The notes below the pieces were generated by a model. The model saw only the letters and a list, made by a program, of their open reading frames with translations. It did no database searches and was not told the DNA's origin. The position numbers and the translations under genes are program-made. A DNA stretch of 64,000 nucleotides, taken from the NCBI RefSeq assembly GCF_963678635.1, contig NC_087065.1:76111786-76175785 (forward strand), written 5' to 3'. Origin of the DNA: Symsagittifera roscoffensis. Its lineage: Eukaryota > Xenacoelomorpha > Acoela > Convolutidae. Shown piece by piece: positions 19,310 to 31,647 of this stretch (position 1 is its first letter; the number at the start of each line of letters is the position of its first letter).

Positions 19310-19720
19310 ATTCTTTTTTGAAAAAATCTCAACTTCCGAACTTTAAAGAAAAAAACATACACTCTTTTAGCTCTTTGAATTTCTAGAATAATTTATGAAT
19401 AGCACTTTTTCGATAAAATCAACCCAATTTGAGAAAACTGGATCAATAGGGAAAGTTTTTATTTCGCTGGGAAATCTGAAAATTAAATTCCACTTTCGAA
19501 ACCAGAAGTCGATCACGTTTTTCGTGACCTTGGCTGTTCATTAAGGAAATTTGTCTTCCTTTCAACAAAGGAAATGAACTGAATTTGAAAATAAATCAAA
19601 AGTCAAACCGCGAAAAAGTGAATTTGAACCTGATCAAATTTTAAGACTGTTTCTGAAAAAAAACGAAAGAAAAAAAATCGCGACCTATATAAGATCTGAA
19701 CTACGTTCATCGACTTAATA
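19310..19720 (+). repeat. dispersed repeat family A, copy 1
   Basis: It shares long near-identical stretches (GAGAAAACTGGATCAATAGG, TTTATTTCGCTGGGAAAT, ACCAGAAGTCGATCACGTTT) with 29100-29690, 42856-43475 and 43495-43925. Copies start around GGAAACAGAAAA and reach CCTATATAA. No ORF is conserved, so the family is non-autonomous. Confidence 0.8.
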
Positions 19721-22700
19721 ATGTGGTGGAAAATCTTAGTTTTGTCTATTGGAGGGTTTTGTTTTCATCTAATCAACATTTACGAACATAAATGAGTAAA
19801 CATCGTAAAGTCACGAACTAGTAACTAAGCAGAACAAAATATTGGAATTAAATACAACATCGATATTTAGATCGAAATTTAAAACAAGTCCATTTCGTGA
19901 AAATTGATTTTAATCTCGGCCTTTTTTTTGTTTTTCAAATACTTAAGCTGTTGGAGCGATGCAAAAGAAGAAATATAGTAATTTGAAACCATCTGCATGT
20001 CAGTCAAATTAAACCCTGTGATACTTTAACCTCAGCATCATTAAAAGAGAAAAGATATTATGCACATCATCTTAAACGTATAGTTTTTCGAAACAAGGTT
20101 GCAGCTAAATATTGGAACATAGCCACTAAAACGGTTTATTTGAAACTTTTTCGAAACAAAAAACAAACCTAAATAATTTTTAAAAGTTTCAAATGGCTGC
20201 TTTATTAACTAACATAAAATAAACACACTTTGAGAAAACATTGTCAAAAATTATTCTTATTTTTATTGCTTTTAGTAAATCGAAAGATATAATTTTTGGA
20301 TTGATGTTGCTCCTGAGCAGATCTGAACTGCAATTAGTTTTTAGCAAAATTTCAAAATGCAACATTGAAATATAGATCAGGCATAATCAACTCGTAGTTA
20401 TAACAAAACTGCTCATATCAGGGCAAAGTTCTGAATAATCTAACTGCCCTTATATCAGAAACCATTTTTGAACAGACACTGTTGAAAAATTGCAAATTTT
20501 GACCTGATTGCTTTTACCCAAGCAGCATAGAAACAGCTAATTTTGAAGTTTGAGTCCCACTCCAACCGGTTGGTTCTCTGATCGAAAATTCGCTATTTCA
20601 GATCTTTGATAAGAGTTTTAAAAACTCAGATCCAAAATAAAAATGTTCAGAATTGAAATAATCTTGAAAAACAATGCGAAATATCTGAATTAGATCTGAG
20701 AAACCATTTGTTAAATTATAATTTAAACATTTCGAGTAAACCATTGATTTTTCGTGTTTTTCTGTTTTTTAACGTTAAATTATTAAAATTTAGATTAGTA
20801 ACCGGAAGAAAAAACTTTCGAATTATTATACAAAACAGTTTTTTTTTTCAAAATATATTTTTTTCATTTTGTTTTAAGCTTTCCAAAAACTGTCAGAAGA
20901 CCAATCAAACTTTGATTAGCCTGAGCTATTTACGCATTTCCGATGTTTTTACTCATGTTTTGGGAAACATATAAAAGTCTGCGATTAGAGATTTTTTTTA
21001 AGTACGTGCTAGTAGCTAGCAGGAGCCTTAAGTATACAACTATATGAAGTAGCAAAAAATTATGAAAATTATTGTTTTTTTTCAGATCAAAAAAAAACCA
21101 CAGATACAAAATGTCAAACCTGAAATTTGTCTTCTTTTCAACAAAGGAAATGAACTGAATTTGAAAATAAATCAAAAGTCAAACCGCGAAAAAGTGAATT
21201 TGAACCTGATCAAATTTTAAGACTGTTTCTGAAAAAAACTAAAGAAAAAAAATCGCGACCTATATAAGATCTGAACTACGTTCATCGACTTAATAATGTG
21301 GTGGAAAATCTTAGTTTTGTCTATTGGAGGGTTTTGTTTTCATCTAATCAACATTTACGAACATAAATGAGTAAACATCGTAAAGTCACGAACTAGTAAC
21401 TAAGCAGAACAAAATATTGGAATTAAATACAACATCGATATTTAGATCGAAATTTAAAACAAGTCCATTTCGTGAAAATTGATTTTAATCTCGGCCTTTT
21501 TTTTGTTTTTCAAATACTTAAGCTGTTGGAGCGATGCAAAAGAAGAAATATAGTAATTTGAAACCATCTGCATGTCAGTCAAATTAAACCCTGTGATACT
21601 TTAACCTCAGCATCATTAAAAGAGAAAAGATATTATGCACATCATCTTAAACGTATAGTTTTTCGAAACAAGGTTGCAGCTAAATATTGGAACATAGCCA
21701 CTAAAACGGTTTATTTGAAACTTTTTCGAAACAAAAAACAAACCTAAATAATTTTTAAAAGTTTCAAATGGCTGCTTTATTAACTAACATAAAATAAACA
21801 CACTTTGAGAAAACATTGTCAAAAATTATTCTTATTTTTATTGCTTTTAGTATATCGAAAGATATAATTTTTGGATTGATGTTGCTCCTGAGCAGATCTG
21901 AACTGCAATTAGTTTTTAGCAAAATTTCAAAATGCAACATTGAAATATAGATCAGGCATAATCAACTCGTAGTTATAACAAAACTGCTCATATCAGGGCA
22001 AAGTTCTGAATAATCTAACTGCCCTTATATCAGAAACCATCTTTGAACAGACACTGTTGAAAAATTGCAAATTTTGACCTGATTGATTTTTCCCAAGCAG
22101 CATAGAAACAGCTAATTTTGAAGTCTGAGTCCCACTCCAACCGGTTGGTTCTCTGATTGAAAATTCGCTATTTCAGATCTTTGATAAGAGTTTTAAAAAC
22201 TCAGATCCAAAATAAAAGTGTTCAGAGTTGAAATAATCTTGAAAAACAAAGCGAAAGATCTGAATTAGATCTGAGAAACCATTTGTTAAATTATAATTCA
22301 AACATTTCGAGTAAACCATTGATTTTTCGTGTTTTCCTATTTTTTAACGTTAAATTGTTAAAATTTAGATTAGTAACCGGAAGAAAAAACTTTCGAATTA
22401 TTATACAAAACAGTTTTTTTTCAAAATATAAATTTTTTCATTTTGTTTTAAGCTTTCCAAAAACTGTCAGAAGACCAATCAAACTTTGATTAGCCTGAGC
22501 TATTTACGCATTTCCGATGTTTTTACTCATGTTTTGGGAAACATATAAAAGTCTGCGATTAGAGATTTTTTTTAAGTACGTGCTAGTAGCTAGCAGGAGC
22601 CTCAAGTATACAACTTTATGAAATAGCAAAAAAATATGAAAATTATTGTTTTTTTTTTCACATCAAAAAAAACCATAGATACAAAATGTCAAACCTGAAA
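19551..22700 (+). repeat. tandem duplication, two units of about 1,575 bp
   Basis: Unit 1 (about 19551-21125) and unit 2 (about 21126-22700) are nearly identical; anchors such as AACAAAGGAAATGAACTG at 19564 and 21140 and CGACCTATATAAGATCTG at 19681 and 21256 give periods of 1575-1576. Differences are scattered single bases and short homopolymer indels, so the duplication is recent. It lies in the last intron of the minus-strand gene. No coding potential is seen. Confidence 0.93.
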
Positions 22701-25425
22701 CTTAAATCTTAAAAGTATTTTTTCAGATCTGAAATAACCACGAGAAACAAAACATCATATCTGAAATTAGATCTGAAATAAACCATTCTTAAAGTATCCA
22801 AGCAATATTTTATTATTTCACGACCCATTTAAGATCTGAAATTTAGATCTGAAAAAAATATATTTTAAAACTAGACGGGGTTGTATAGGAAATTAATTTG
22901 ACCAATAAGCTTGACTCAATTTTTTGGAACAATTTTGAGTTAGGGATAATTTGTTGGATAATTTGCTGGAAAATATTTGGCAACAAGCTTTCAGCATCAT
23001 ATAAAGAAACTTCAAATCGCGAATCGTTTAGGCCAGAAAGTTGCCAAAGTGGCAATTTCTGAACACCAATTTTACAAATTAAAATTTCCGGTGAAATAAT
23101 ATTTTCCATTCGAACTCAATTTGTTTTCCATTTGAAGAACAAGTTGTCTTAAAAAAAGAACCGGGCATATATGTCCTACTTTCTTTAAAATTCGCAACAA
23201 AACATTCAACTTCTACTCATATGTTTTAAAATACCAAACAGGGGTGAAATCATGTTTGCTATTTCAAAAACAGAGAAATTGCAAAATTGAGTAAAAAAAT
23301 AATGACTAGTTTTAGATAAAACTTAGAGTCCAAGTGAGGCGTTTTTCAAGCAGAATTTTCTCTCTAAAAAGTGAAATAACGTTTTGTGTTGTAATTTGCG
23401 GTGATTTCTTGAAAAGCCCAAATAACAAGAATTGCCAAAAATAAAAGCTTCCAGTTTTGAATTGTATCAATTATCTCCTTTTCAGTGTTTCAGAAAATTT
23501 CAATAACTCGATTTACAGGAAGCCTTAATTCATAATTGAAATGGCTAAATGATTTGAATCAATTACATTTACTTAATTCGAGCCATCCGAAATAAAGAAC
23601 TGCATAAGAGACGTTTCGGCATATGACTTCCATTTTCACATTTTTTGCTCTTTAATTCCGTAACTACGAATGGGTCTACACACACTCACACAAAAAATAT
23701 TGACACATTTTTTAAATTCGCATAAATTGATTTTTGAAGCTCTCCAAAAACGCTACAAAACCGGATTTTGCTTTTTGCGTTGCATGCCATTCTCTACAAA
23801 AATAGGCCAAAAAAGCTTTACAACAGTTAATATAAAGATTTATAAATTTAAGAACTTTATTCCTTGTAACAAACCAGCCCTTTCCCTTTTGTAAAAAAGA
23901 GAGCAGGCGTGATAAAGTCAAAAAAAAAATTCTGCATGAGACTGACGGATTTGATTTTGTCATTTTGCCATTTTCATTTCGGAAAATAAACTATTTGCAT
24001 TGATTCTGAGTCATTTTCTACTGTTCTCACTTCAAAACCGCAGAAAACCTATTGGATCAATTCTAAATCAATTTCAATTGATCTCGAATTTAAACCGGAC
24101 AAATTATTTTCAATCGAGTCAAAATCCAATTAAATCCATCTTTTTGGTCGAAATAAAGCTCTGTTTTTGAGAGATTTTAAGTAATTTAGATCAATTTTAA
24201 TCCACTTTCTTCAACCTTATTGTACCAAATTATAACTGAAAGTTTCAATATGAAACTTTTTCAGCTAAATGTGAAAAACAGCTATGAAAAGTAATGAACG
24301 ACTATAAATAACTATGCAGTGTTATTAATTGCTTCAAATTGGAACTATCAGTTTCAAGTTTTCCCTTGTTAAATTTTTTTTTCTTCGCTTTCAGAGCGTA
24401 ATTAATTGCTCCAAATTGTTTTTCACATTTTTTATTTTTTCGTTCTATGAACTCATCAAAAAATATTGATTTTAAGAACATCATTTGAAAATGTTATATA
24501 AAAAATATCACCGCGGAAACCTTCAGATTGCAGAATCTTTAAGAGATCCCCAGAACTATAGGTTTGTGTTGATCAAATCGTCCTGAGATGACTGTAGGTT
24601 ACTGTTACACTGGCAGAGATTTTTTTTAGACTAAACTTTTGCTCACACTCTGGAGCAAAAACACTTTCGAATTAACTTGAAAACTGCTTGAGGCCACAAA
24701 ACTGATTTTCGTACAACCGCAAAATTTGAATTAAATCGATTTCGAGGAGATCCGGATGGTTTTAAGTAGTGGCCAAAATCCATCCAAAATGATATAAACA
24801 GATTTTTGGTGGAAGATCAGTGAATCGATATATCAGTAAACCGAAAACGGGCAAACCAGATCAATAAGCTAAAAATCAATGATTCAGTTACATGATCACA
24901 TTAGCTGAAAACTGAGATTGTTACAAAATAACAAATTTTTTCCTCAAAAGAAAAATTGAAATAAAAAATAGAGTAGAATAATTGTTCTCATGCGCCCTGT
25001 AGTCTTAAAATTATCCCTCTAGCTCAAACATTTATTCTATAAATCTATTCTATAAATCTTTAATTTCGCAATTGATGTAATTATTACATAAATCGGTTTA
25101 CTGACCTGGTATTTTACTGACACATCGGTTTACTGTTCGCACCCAGATTTTTAGACACTTAAATCGATCCGATATTTCTGCATGACTTGCCTTAAGTCGA
25201 TTTCGATTTAAAATCGATTTCAGTTTCAGTGTTTGCTATCCGAAATTCAGGACTTAGCTCCGATTAAAAACAGTTTTACTCAATTTTCAAATTTGTATCA
25301 GTACCTATATCTGCCTGAAAAACAACCTATTTTTCTATATCTATATCTATATTCATTCAACAATATCAACACATATCAATGTCAATATCTATTCAAATCA
25401 ATCTCTATATCTACAAGGAAATTAC
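22701..25425. other. intronic, no gene seen
   Basis: AT-rich intron. Copies of AGATCTGAAA cluster at 22715-22855. The rest shows no gene or strong repeat by eye. Confidence 0.5.
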
Positions 25426-25835
25426 GTGTCTGTAAAAAACAGTCCCATACAAAACAGTCCAATTCAAAACAGCCCGAAAAGGTATGAAAATGAACAAAAA
25501 AAACAGTTCGATACAAAACAGTCCGAAAAACAGTCCGAAGTAATAATTGTTTCAACAAGCCGCCAGGCCGAGAATTGTCCTTTATTCAACAAACATAATG
25601 AACAAAAAGAGTGACCGCCCCAGTCGCGTCAACGTGTTGCGAGCTTACCAACAGAGGGTGATACGAAATTTAGTGCCGGTTATCGCCGCGAAGAGGCGAC
25701 GCGCAGCGCTCCCACCGGCGACCTGAAACCGGACTGTTTTGTATTTGACTGTTTTTTTCCTCCATTACATGATTTTTCGGACTATTTTATATTGGACTGT
25801 TTTGTATTGGACTGTTTTGTATATGCACCGAAAGT
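25425..25835. repeat. foldback-like element with inverted ACAAAACAGTCC arrays
   Basis: Left side (25432-25545) carries several copies of (AT)ACAAAACAGTCC; right side (25733-25822) carries the reverse complement GGACTGTTTTGTAT repeatedly. Between them is a GC-rich core (about 25560-25730). Inward-facing arrays around a core are the layout of foldback elements. No transposase ORF is present. Confidence 0.7.
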
Positions 25836-26069
25836 TAGGATATTTATATCTGTTCTAGTTTTTTCAAGGCCATTCTGAACACAAAATCAATTTGTACAAC
25901 ACGATTGCAAAAACAAGTATGCTGTAATCTAATTCGACACCCATTGAATGCAAGGAAACAAAAGTTACACAAAATTGTTTTTAAAAAACTATCGGCAAAC
26001 TGGTTAGAAAATTAACTCAGAGCTATTGACAATAAAAACTTAAGTTATACATTTTTTGTCGTATCTTAC

Positions 26070-26486
26070 CATCGCGCCTTGATTTACGCGGTCCAAAACT
26101 TCCGTTGGTAATTCTCTTTCAGTCGCGTTACTTTCTGAATGCAAATCAGCAGTTGAAATCCGACCGAGTAAAAGCGGTGTCGGCAGGGTGCTTACGCGAC
26201 GTACCGCCAGGTGCGAACCCGTTGATTTCGTCGTGGACGTTGAATACTCAGTTACGCGTGGTCCAAAACTCAGTTGCCGTTGCACTGCTGGGTTATTTTT
26301 TAGATTAATAGGTGAAGAAGAACCTTCTGTGAGTTTGCGATCTCTGTTTATATTTGTATTTTCTGCTCTGCTAAGTTTTCTGTGGAAATTTTTCTCTGTG
26401 TAGCCAAAATGAACAGGCTCCATTTTTTTTCTGGTCAATTTTGATATTCCGTGTTCAGTTAATAGTTTCCTTTTTGGCTCCGAATG
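26070..26486 (-). CDS. internal exon of minus-strand host gene
   Basis: 417 bp, 139 codons, phase 0 at both ends. Acceptor ttataatcag before CATTCGGAG at the high-coordinate edge; donor ATG/GTAAGA at 26069. The product is basic and Ser/Thr-rich (SEPKRKLLTEHG, RKLSRAENTNINRDRKL, STSTTKSTGSHLAVRRVST) and looks disordered. Phases match 26868-27060 and 28121-28355 upstream and 17484-19085 downstream. Function unknown. Confidence 0.78.
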
Positions 26487-26867
26487 CTGATTATAAAAAT
26501 AAATATTACAATGATGAATGAAGACTTCAATTTGAATAATTTCTTCATAAAATCCGACGCTTGAAGGAATACTTAAGCGGATCATCAATCAATAAAAAAG
26601 GACTTGGTTCAAGTTTTGTAACATGTGAAGCAACAATCAAGACTCCATTTACATTTTTTACAACGGATATTAAACGCCAAAGTAGCTCTCATTTATACGT
26701 TTTGAAATCGAACATTGAACACTTTTAAAGTGGCGGAACGCGTATAAAAGAACACATAAAATGGGGAAACTATATTTGAAATAGATGCAAGAAAAAAGTA
26801 GAAAAATGGATGGTGTAATGTTTGTGTTAAGTAGGATGGCACAGCAATTATAGCGGCTGCCACTTAC

Positions 26868-27060
26868 CATCAACGCCTGCTGGTAGAAATCAGCGTGTGA
26901 GCAAAAACTGGATGTCTTCCTCATCATCCCTGGACTGTATGCCACCCCTCCCCCTGCAGCGCCCCCTGCGCCCGCTTGCAACATACATTCCTGCTGCAGT
27001 CTCATCGCCGCAGCATGGGGCACTGTCAGGCTATCCTGTCGCAGTGAATTACTCACATCA
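26868..27060 (-). CDS. internal exon of minus-strand host gene, likely mutually exclusive with 28121-28355
   Basis: 193 bp. Acceptor taacttacag at 27061; donor ATG/GTAAGT at 26867. It begins with the third base of a codon and ends in phase 0. It encodes SNSLRQDSLTVPHAAAMRLQ, then an Ala/Gly run and SPGMMRKTSSFCSHADF. It fits the two-base end of exon 52281-52435 upstream and the phase-0 start of 26070-26486 downstream. It cannot follow exon 28121-28355, because that junction reads CAG-TGA, an immediate stop. Confidence 0.75.
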
Positions 27061-27389
27061 CTGTAAGTTATAATTTGTTATAATCAATCAAAAGCAGCCG
27101 AGTGGATTTGATTATAGTTTTCCCTGAATTTTTGTAACTTTTAAATAGCTTTGACTTGTTTTATTTTGGTTTGAAAAATCAACTTCGACGGATGCGCCAA
27201 TCGACACTCGATGTTTGATACTATAAAAAATTTATATAGAAAATAATAAGAGAAACCGGTTGGTGCGCAATTAGCGCAGAATCTTCCGACCACAGTTAAA
27301 AACAAGAAAAATTGAAAAAAAATTAAATTTCATGATAACTTATTTAGGCTTTTACTTTTCTGCTGATCTCATCTAATTAACTGTAAAAC

Positions 27390-27773
27390 CAGGGGCAGAT
27401 CTAGGATTTGGTCGAGGGAGGGGCGGATTTTCAAAAAATTGTCGAAAAGTTTTGTCTTAGGTCGACCAAAAATTGTCCCCCCTCCCAGAGCTCCACAAAG
27501 ACCATATTTTTGCCCAAAATTTCAGCGCCGCAGGCAGAATTTGAAAAAAAACGGGCCAAAAATAGCTTACCAAAAATCTTTTTTTTTTCGGCGCGCGTTC
27601 CCCTCTAAAAATTAGTTTATATTGGCACCTTTTTAGAAAAGTATTAAGGTCCGTCAGCCAAAATGGATATCTCAAAATAGTACAGAGGGGGAACCCTTTG
27701 GGTCGGCATGGGGTCGAATCCTAAGAAAAAACGTAAGCCTACCACCACCCCCACCCCCACAAATCCGCTCCTT
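27390..27773 (+). mobile_element. hAT-type MITE 1
   Basis: The left end CAGGGGCAGATCTAGG and right end AAATCCGCTCCTT form imperfect terminal inverted repeats. The flanks tgtaaaac (27382-27389) and tgtataac (27774-27781) agree at 7 of 8 bases, an 8-bp target duplication as hAT transposases make. Interior matches 28433-28866 in inverted orientation and 31648-32035. No ORF for a transposase. Confidence 0.75.
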
Positions 27774-27964
27774 TGTATAACGACTACAAAATTTCTGCAT
27801 ATTTCATCAAACTAACTGTATAATGACTTAAAAATTTTGGGATCTGCTTTTGAATTTTTCAAAAATTGAACACTGACTGAACCATTTTGATGTAATTTGA
27901 TCATTTCGTCTTGAAAAAATTTCAAAACTGAAAAACCAAATATTAAATAATCTTAAAAATTAAA

Positions 27965-28105
27965 CCCCCCAGAGGGACCATCCAAAAAGGTCCCGTTTTT
28001 TGGTATTATTTTAGGGCATCTCTTTTTCCCAAGCGATCCTAAAGTTTTTCTAAAGGCGCATTTGGCTCCAATATATTCTCATTTTGAGGGGGAACTTGTG
28101 TTTTC
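27965..28105. mobile_element. hAT-type MITE fragment
   Basis: It carries GGTCC(C)G, TTTTTCTAAAGGCGC and CCAATATATTCT as in the full MITEs, without terminal repeats. It ends about 15 bases from the donor site of exon 28121-28355. Confidence 0.6.
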
Positions 28106-28120
28106 AAGTATTTTTTTTAC

Positions 28121-28355
28121 CTGTCTGCGGGGGAATTTGCTGCTGAGTGTGACATTAGGAGCCGAGTCGACTGGTGCTAGTCGTGCATCGGTAAAGCACG
28201 TGTCCCGTGGAACAGCGTAGGTGCAGTCGAGAGTGTTGCCGCGATTGAGACTGCGGGAGCGGGTGATGGAGGAGGAGCGCGGCTGACGATCCAGAGTCCG
28301 AACTGAGGGGTTGAATGACATGTGACCACCTCCACCTCCACGTGCCATTGAATTT
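28121..28355 (-). CDS. internal exon of minus-strand host gene, Arg/Ser/Gly-rich
   Basis: 235 bp. Acceptor cttcttgacag at 28356, donor CAG/GTAAAA at 28120. It starts with the third base of a codon and ends in phase 0. It encodes a Gly run (ARGGGGGHMSFN), then SVRTLDRQPRSSSITRSRSL and KFPRRQ. Its first base completes a Gly codon with the two-base end of exon 52281-52435, supporting a 24-kb intron between them. MITEs flank it closely on both sides. Family not recognised. Confidence 0.78.
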
Positions 28356-28432
28356 CTGTCAAGAAGTTGCAAAGTATTTTATTAAGTTGTCAACAGTTGA
28401 TTCAGATGAAAAATATAATGAACATAACCAAC

Positions 28433-28866
28433 CAGGGGCGGATTTAGGGGGGTGGGGCGGGTTGGCGGACGCCTCTTCTTTTCAGGGATTTAACCCCCTG
28501 CCGACCCAAAGGGTCCCCCCTTTGGTACTTTTAAGAAATCCAGTTTTGGCCGACGACCAACCTTAAAATTTTTCTAAAGGCGCCTTTGGCGCCAATATAT
28601 ACTAATTTTGAGGGGGGAGCGCGCGCCAAAAAAACGCAATTTTACGGTCAAAATTTTCCAAAAAAGTGCCTAAAAACGCCTTTTTTGACCTATTTTTTCA
28701 AAATTTTGCCTGCGGCGCAGAAAATTTGGCCAAAATAGGGACAAACAGTGCTTTGGGAGAGCTCGAGAAATCAATTTGGTCGACCTAAAAAAAAGGTCGA
28801 CAAAATTTTCGAAATTTTTTTGAAAATCCGCCACCCCCCCTCGAGAAAATCCTAGATCTGCACCTG
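28433..28866 (+). mobile_element. hAT-type MITE 2 with perfect 8-bp target duplication
   Basis: The ends CAGGGGCGGATTTAGG and CCTAGATCTGCACCTG are inverted repeats. Both flanks read taaccaac (28425-28432 and 28867-28874), a perfect 8-bp duplication, which is diagnostic of hAT insertion. 434 bp, no ORF, so it was mobilised by a transposase made elsewhere. Confidence 0.9.
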
Positions 28867-29099
28867 TAACCAACTGACAGTTGAAAAAGATAACGCACGA
28901 AAGTAAACGGCTCTTTTTCCTTTTCCCCCCAACTGCAAAGTTTTGTTCACGTTATCCAAACTTTACAAAAATTGGCGTGCGAACTGAATAGGCCATGACA
29001 AACATATTTTGTCTTCATGTTTAACCTTGTAAGACCACTCATTACACCATAAAATTGATGCTTATGTGAGGTGGTGAGGGAAGGAAAAAGTGCCAAGGA

Positions 29100-29690
29100 A
29101 ACAGAAAAAAAACAGACTTGTTTTCTGGAAAATTTTTTGAAAATTAAAGAAAAAACATATACCCTTAAAGCTCTTTGAACTTCACAAACAATTTATGATA
29201 GGTGCTTTTTTCATAACAATAACCCAATTTAAGAAAACTGGATCAATAGGGAAAGCTTTTATTTCGCTGGGAAATTTGATAAATAAATTCCACTTTCGAA
29301 ACCAGAAGTCGATCACGTTTTGCGTGACCTTCACATTTTTGCTGTTCGATTGTGGATTTTGCAAAAAATCAAAACTGAGCTTGAAAAATTTTTAAAATTT
29401 TTTCATGAAAAAAACACTAAAAAATCACCAAGGCCTATATAAAAGTACTAATTATATTCCTTTTTCTCAATCAAAAATGATCATGGAGGGTGGCGTGCCG
29501 AATGATAAAAGCGCCGAAAAGTTAGAAAAAGAAAATTAGCCGTAGTTGTTAACTATACCCGCTATGGTAGCTTGTAACGAATCCCCCTCCCCCTTATTAA
29601 GAAAGCATCGAACAATTCAGCATCTACGAATTTTGTACCTTGTAACGAATCGTACCCGTTGCAAAAGAGAGATAGTGAGATATTTAGCAA
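29100..29690 (+). repeat. dispersed repeat family A, copy 2 (long form)
   Basis: It matches copy 1 and then extends with GGAGGGTGGCG, GCGCCGAAAA, CTATGGTAG and ACGAATTTTGTACCTTGTAAC, shared with 43285-43475. So the full family is about 600 bp. Confidence 0.75.
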
Positions 29691-29799
29691 GGTCCAGTTA
29701 GACTATCAGAATTGATTATTCAAGTGCTCTAAAACTTCATTTAAGTCAAGAGGATATTTCTTTTGACAGTGTCCCTGGGTTTTTCTGATTTTTTTTGAG

Positions 29800-30560
29800 G
29801 TTTTCGCGATTTCTCTCAATTTTTGATGATCTCAATTTATGCCATTACTATTTTATGCAATTTTTTTCCAACTTTCAATTCTGATTTGCCATTATTGTTC
29901 CGATTCTCGCAACGAAAGGCACGGAATATTCTTGCTCTGAGTGGGTTTTTTTTCTTCAGACAAATTTCGGCTTTTTAAATAGCCTTTTTCACGGAATTTA
30001 TATCATCTGAATGTTTATCATCTTTCAAATCATCTGAATGATATTGTTGACCTGAGCTCAAATTTGAAAAAAAATTCATCTAGGATCTTTTTTCATATAT
30101 TGATGAGGGTTTAAAGATTGCCATTTTGGGTCATTTGGGATAATTAACGCGCGATATATGTCGCGCTTAACGCGTAAGCGGAGATTTAATCCCTCATAGA
30201 AATTGTTCCAAATTGGTTGAAAGAAGCTTATTTGTCATAATTTCTACGTTACTAGGAGCAAAATTCATCACTGTGTACTTTATATGGAGTGTGGGGGATG
30301 ATTTAAGAAAAACTAAAAATTTGCGCAATTTTTTTGTTTTCGCTTTTTTTTTGGAAAGTTCATCATTTTTTCAAAATTGAATACTGTTTTATAGACCTTA
30401 AAAATGAGTCGGAACATTCAAGGCTTTGCCCTGATACGAGCAGTCTTGAATTTTTTTGTTATTTTTTCCAATTCTCAATTCTGATTTGCTATTGCTATTT
30501 TAAATTATTCCCTGCTTTATTTCGACACAAAAAATTTTACGATTCAAAGTTTCCCCCTTG
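29800..30560 (+). repeat. dispersed repeat family B, copy 1
   Basis: The core TAACGCGCGATATATGTCGC (30144-30163) is near-palindromic. Flanks include AAGAAGCTTATTTGTCATAA, a TTTATATGGAGTGTGGGGG and a region ending with GAGCAGTCTTG. Copies occur at 41185-41420 and 41870-42240 (same strand) and 45430-46140 and 51545-52000 (opposite strand). No conserved ORF. Confidence 0.75.
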
Positions 30561-31188
30561 CGGTTCTCTGTGAAGCGCGCCCACCGATAGGTCCCTGGCA
30601 TATAGTTTTAAATCATGTTCTATTAATTTTGCTCTCGGTTTTGCTCACGAATCTCCCCCAACAGGGGAGGGGGAGTTTCGTTACTAGGTACAAAATGTAC
30701 ATATACTTAACCGTTGTGAATTAGTTTTTTATAATTAACCATTGTGAATTAATTATTTTTTATAAGAGTGGCTATTCGTTACTAGGTGCCAAAGAGGGAA
30801 ATATTAAAAAGATCCGGTATTTTTTTCATCCGAATAGAAAACCTTGTAGAGCATTCGATAAGGCCAGCAATTCAAATCGCCGAAGTTATCAAATTTGCCC
30901 TTGTACTAAAAATTAGATCCCAATTTGCTTTACGTGAGGGTTTTGCTTACGCGAGGACCCCCCCCCCCCCTAGGATTCGAGACACGATACAAAATTACTG
31001 CTAGGTGACCGGGCTACCGCTTAGCATGCGGCTATTAGGCATTTAGAATTGAGTTTGTTTTCTCACATTTGCAACGAAAACTCATTTTGAGTATTATTTT
31101 AATTGCGCATGCTAAGCGGCACGCATAGAAGTTGCAAGGCCCCCAGATGGTTACATCCATTCATGATTTAGGGTCTTTATGTCCGCCA

Positions 31189-31400
31189 CAGAGGCGGATC
31201 TTGGATTTTCTCGAGGGGGGGGGGCGTTTTAAAAAAAAATCGAAATCTTTGCCGACCTTTTTTTGACAAAATTGATTTTCCGAAATGAAGCCTTTAAAAA
31301 TTTAAGGATTGATTGATCGAAAATGAGTTTCATGAAATAATACCAAAGGGGGACCCTTTGTTTGGTGAGGAGGTCAAATCCCTGAGGGGGGAGATAAAAA
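31189..31400 (+). mobile_element. hAT-type MITE, internally deleted or truncated
   Basis: It begins CAGAGGCGGATCTTGG and carries the GGGGGACCCTTTG and AATCCCTGAG motifs of the family, but lacks most of the interior and a clear right end. Confidence 0.6.
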
Positions 31401-31647
31401 ATAAGATAATTAGAATAGTCACAATGCAAACTATCTTCAGGGATATGGCGGTCCAATATAACCAATCTTTTCATAAACAGTTCCTGTCTGCAAACTGATT
31501 AGCAGGCAGCAACATATCAAGTCCAATTTCATCTACTGATTTTGTATTCGGCTTCTTATGATTTCAACGCCATCTATTGATTTGATTTGTTAAAATTACC
31601 GAAAATGATTAGAAGTTTTTTCCTGATTGAACTATGATGCATATGCC

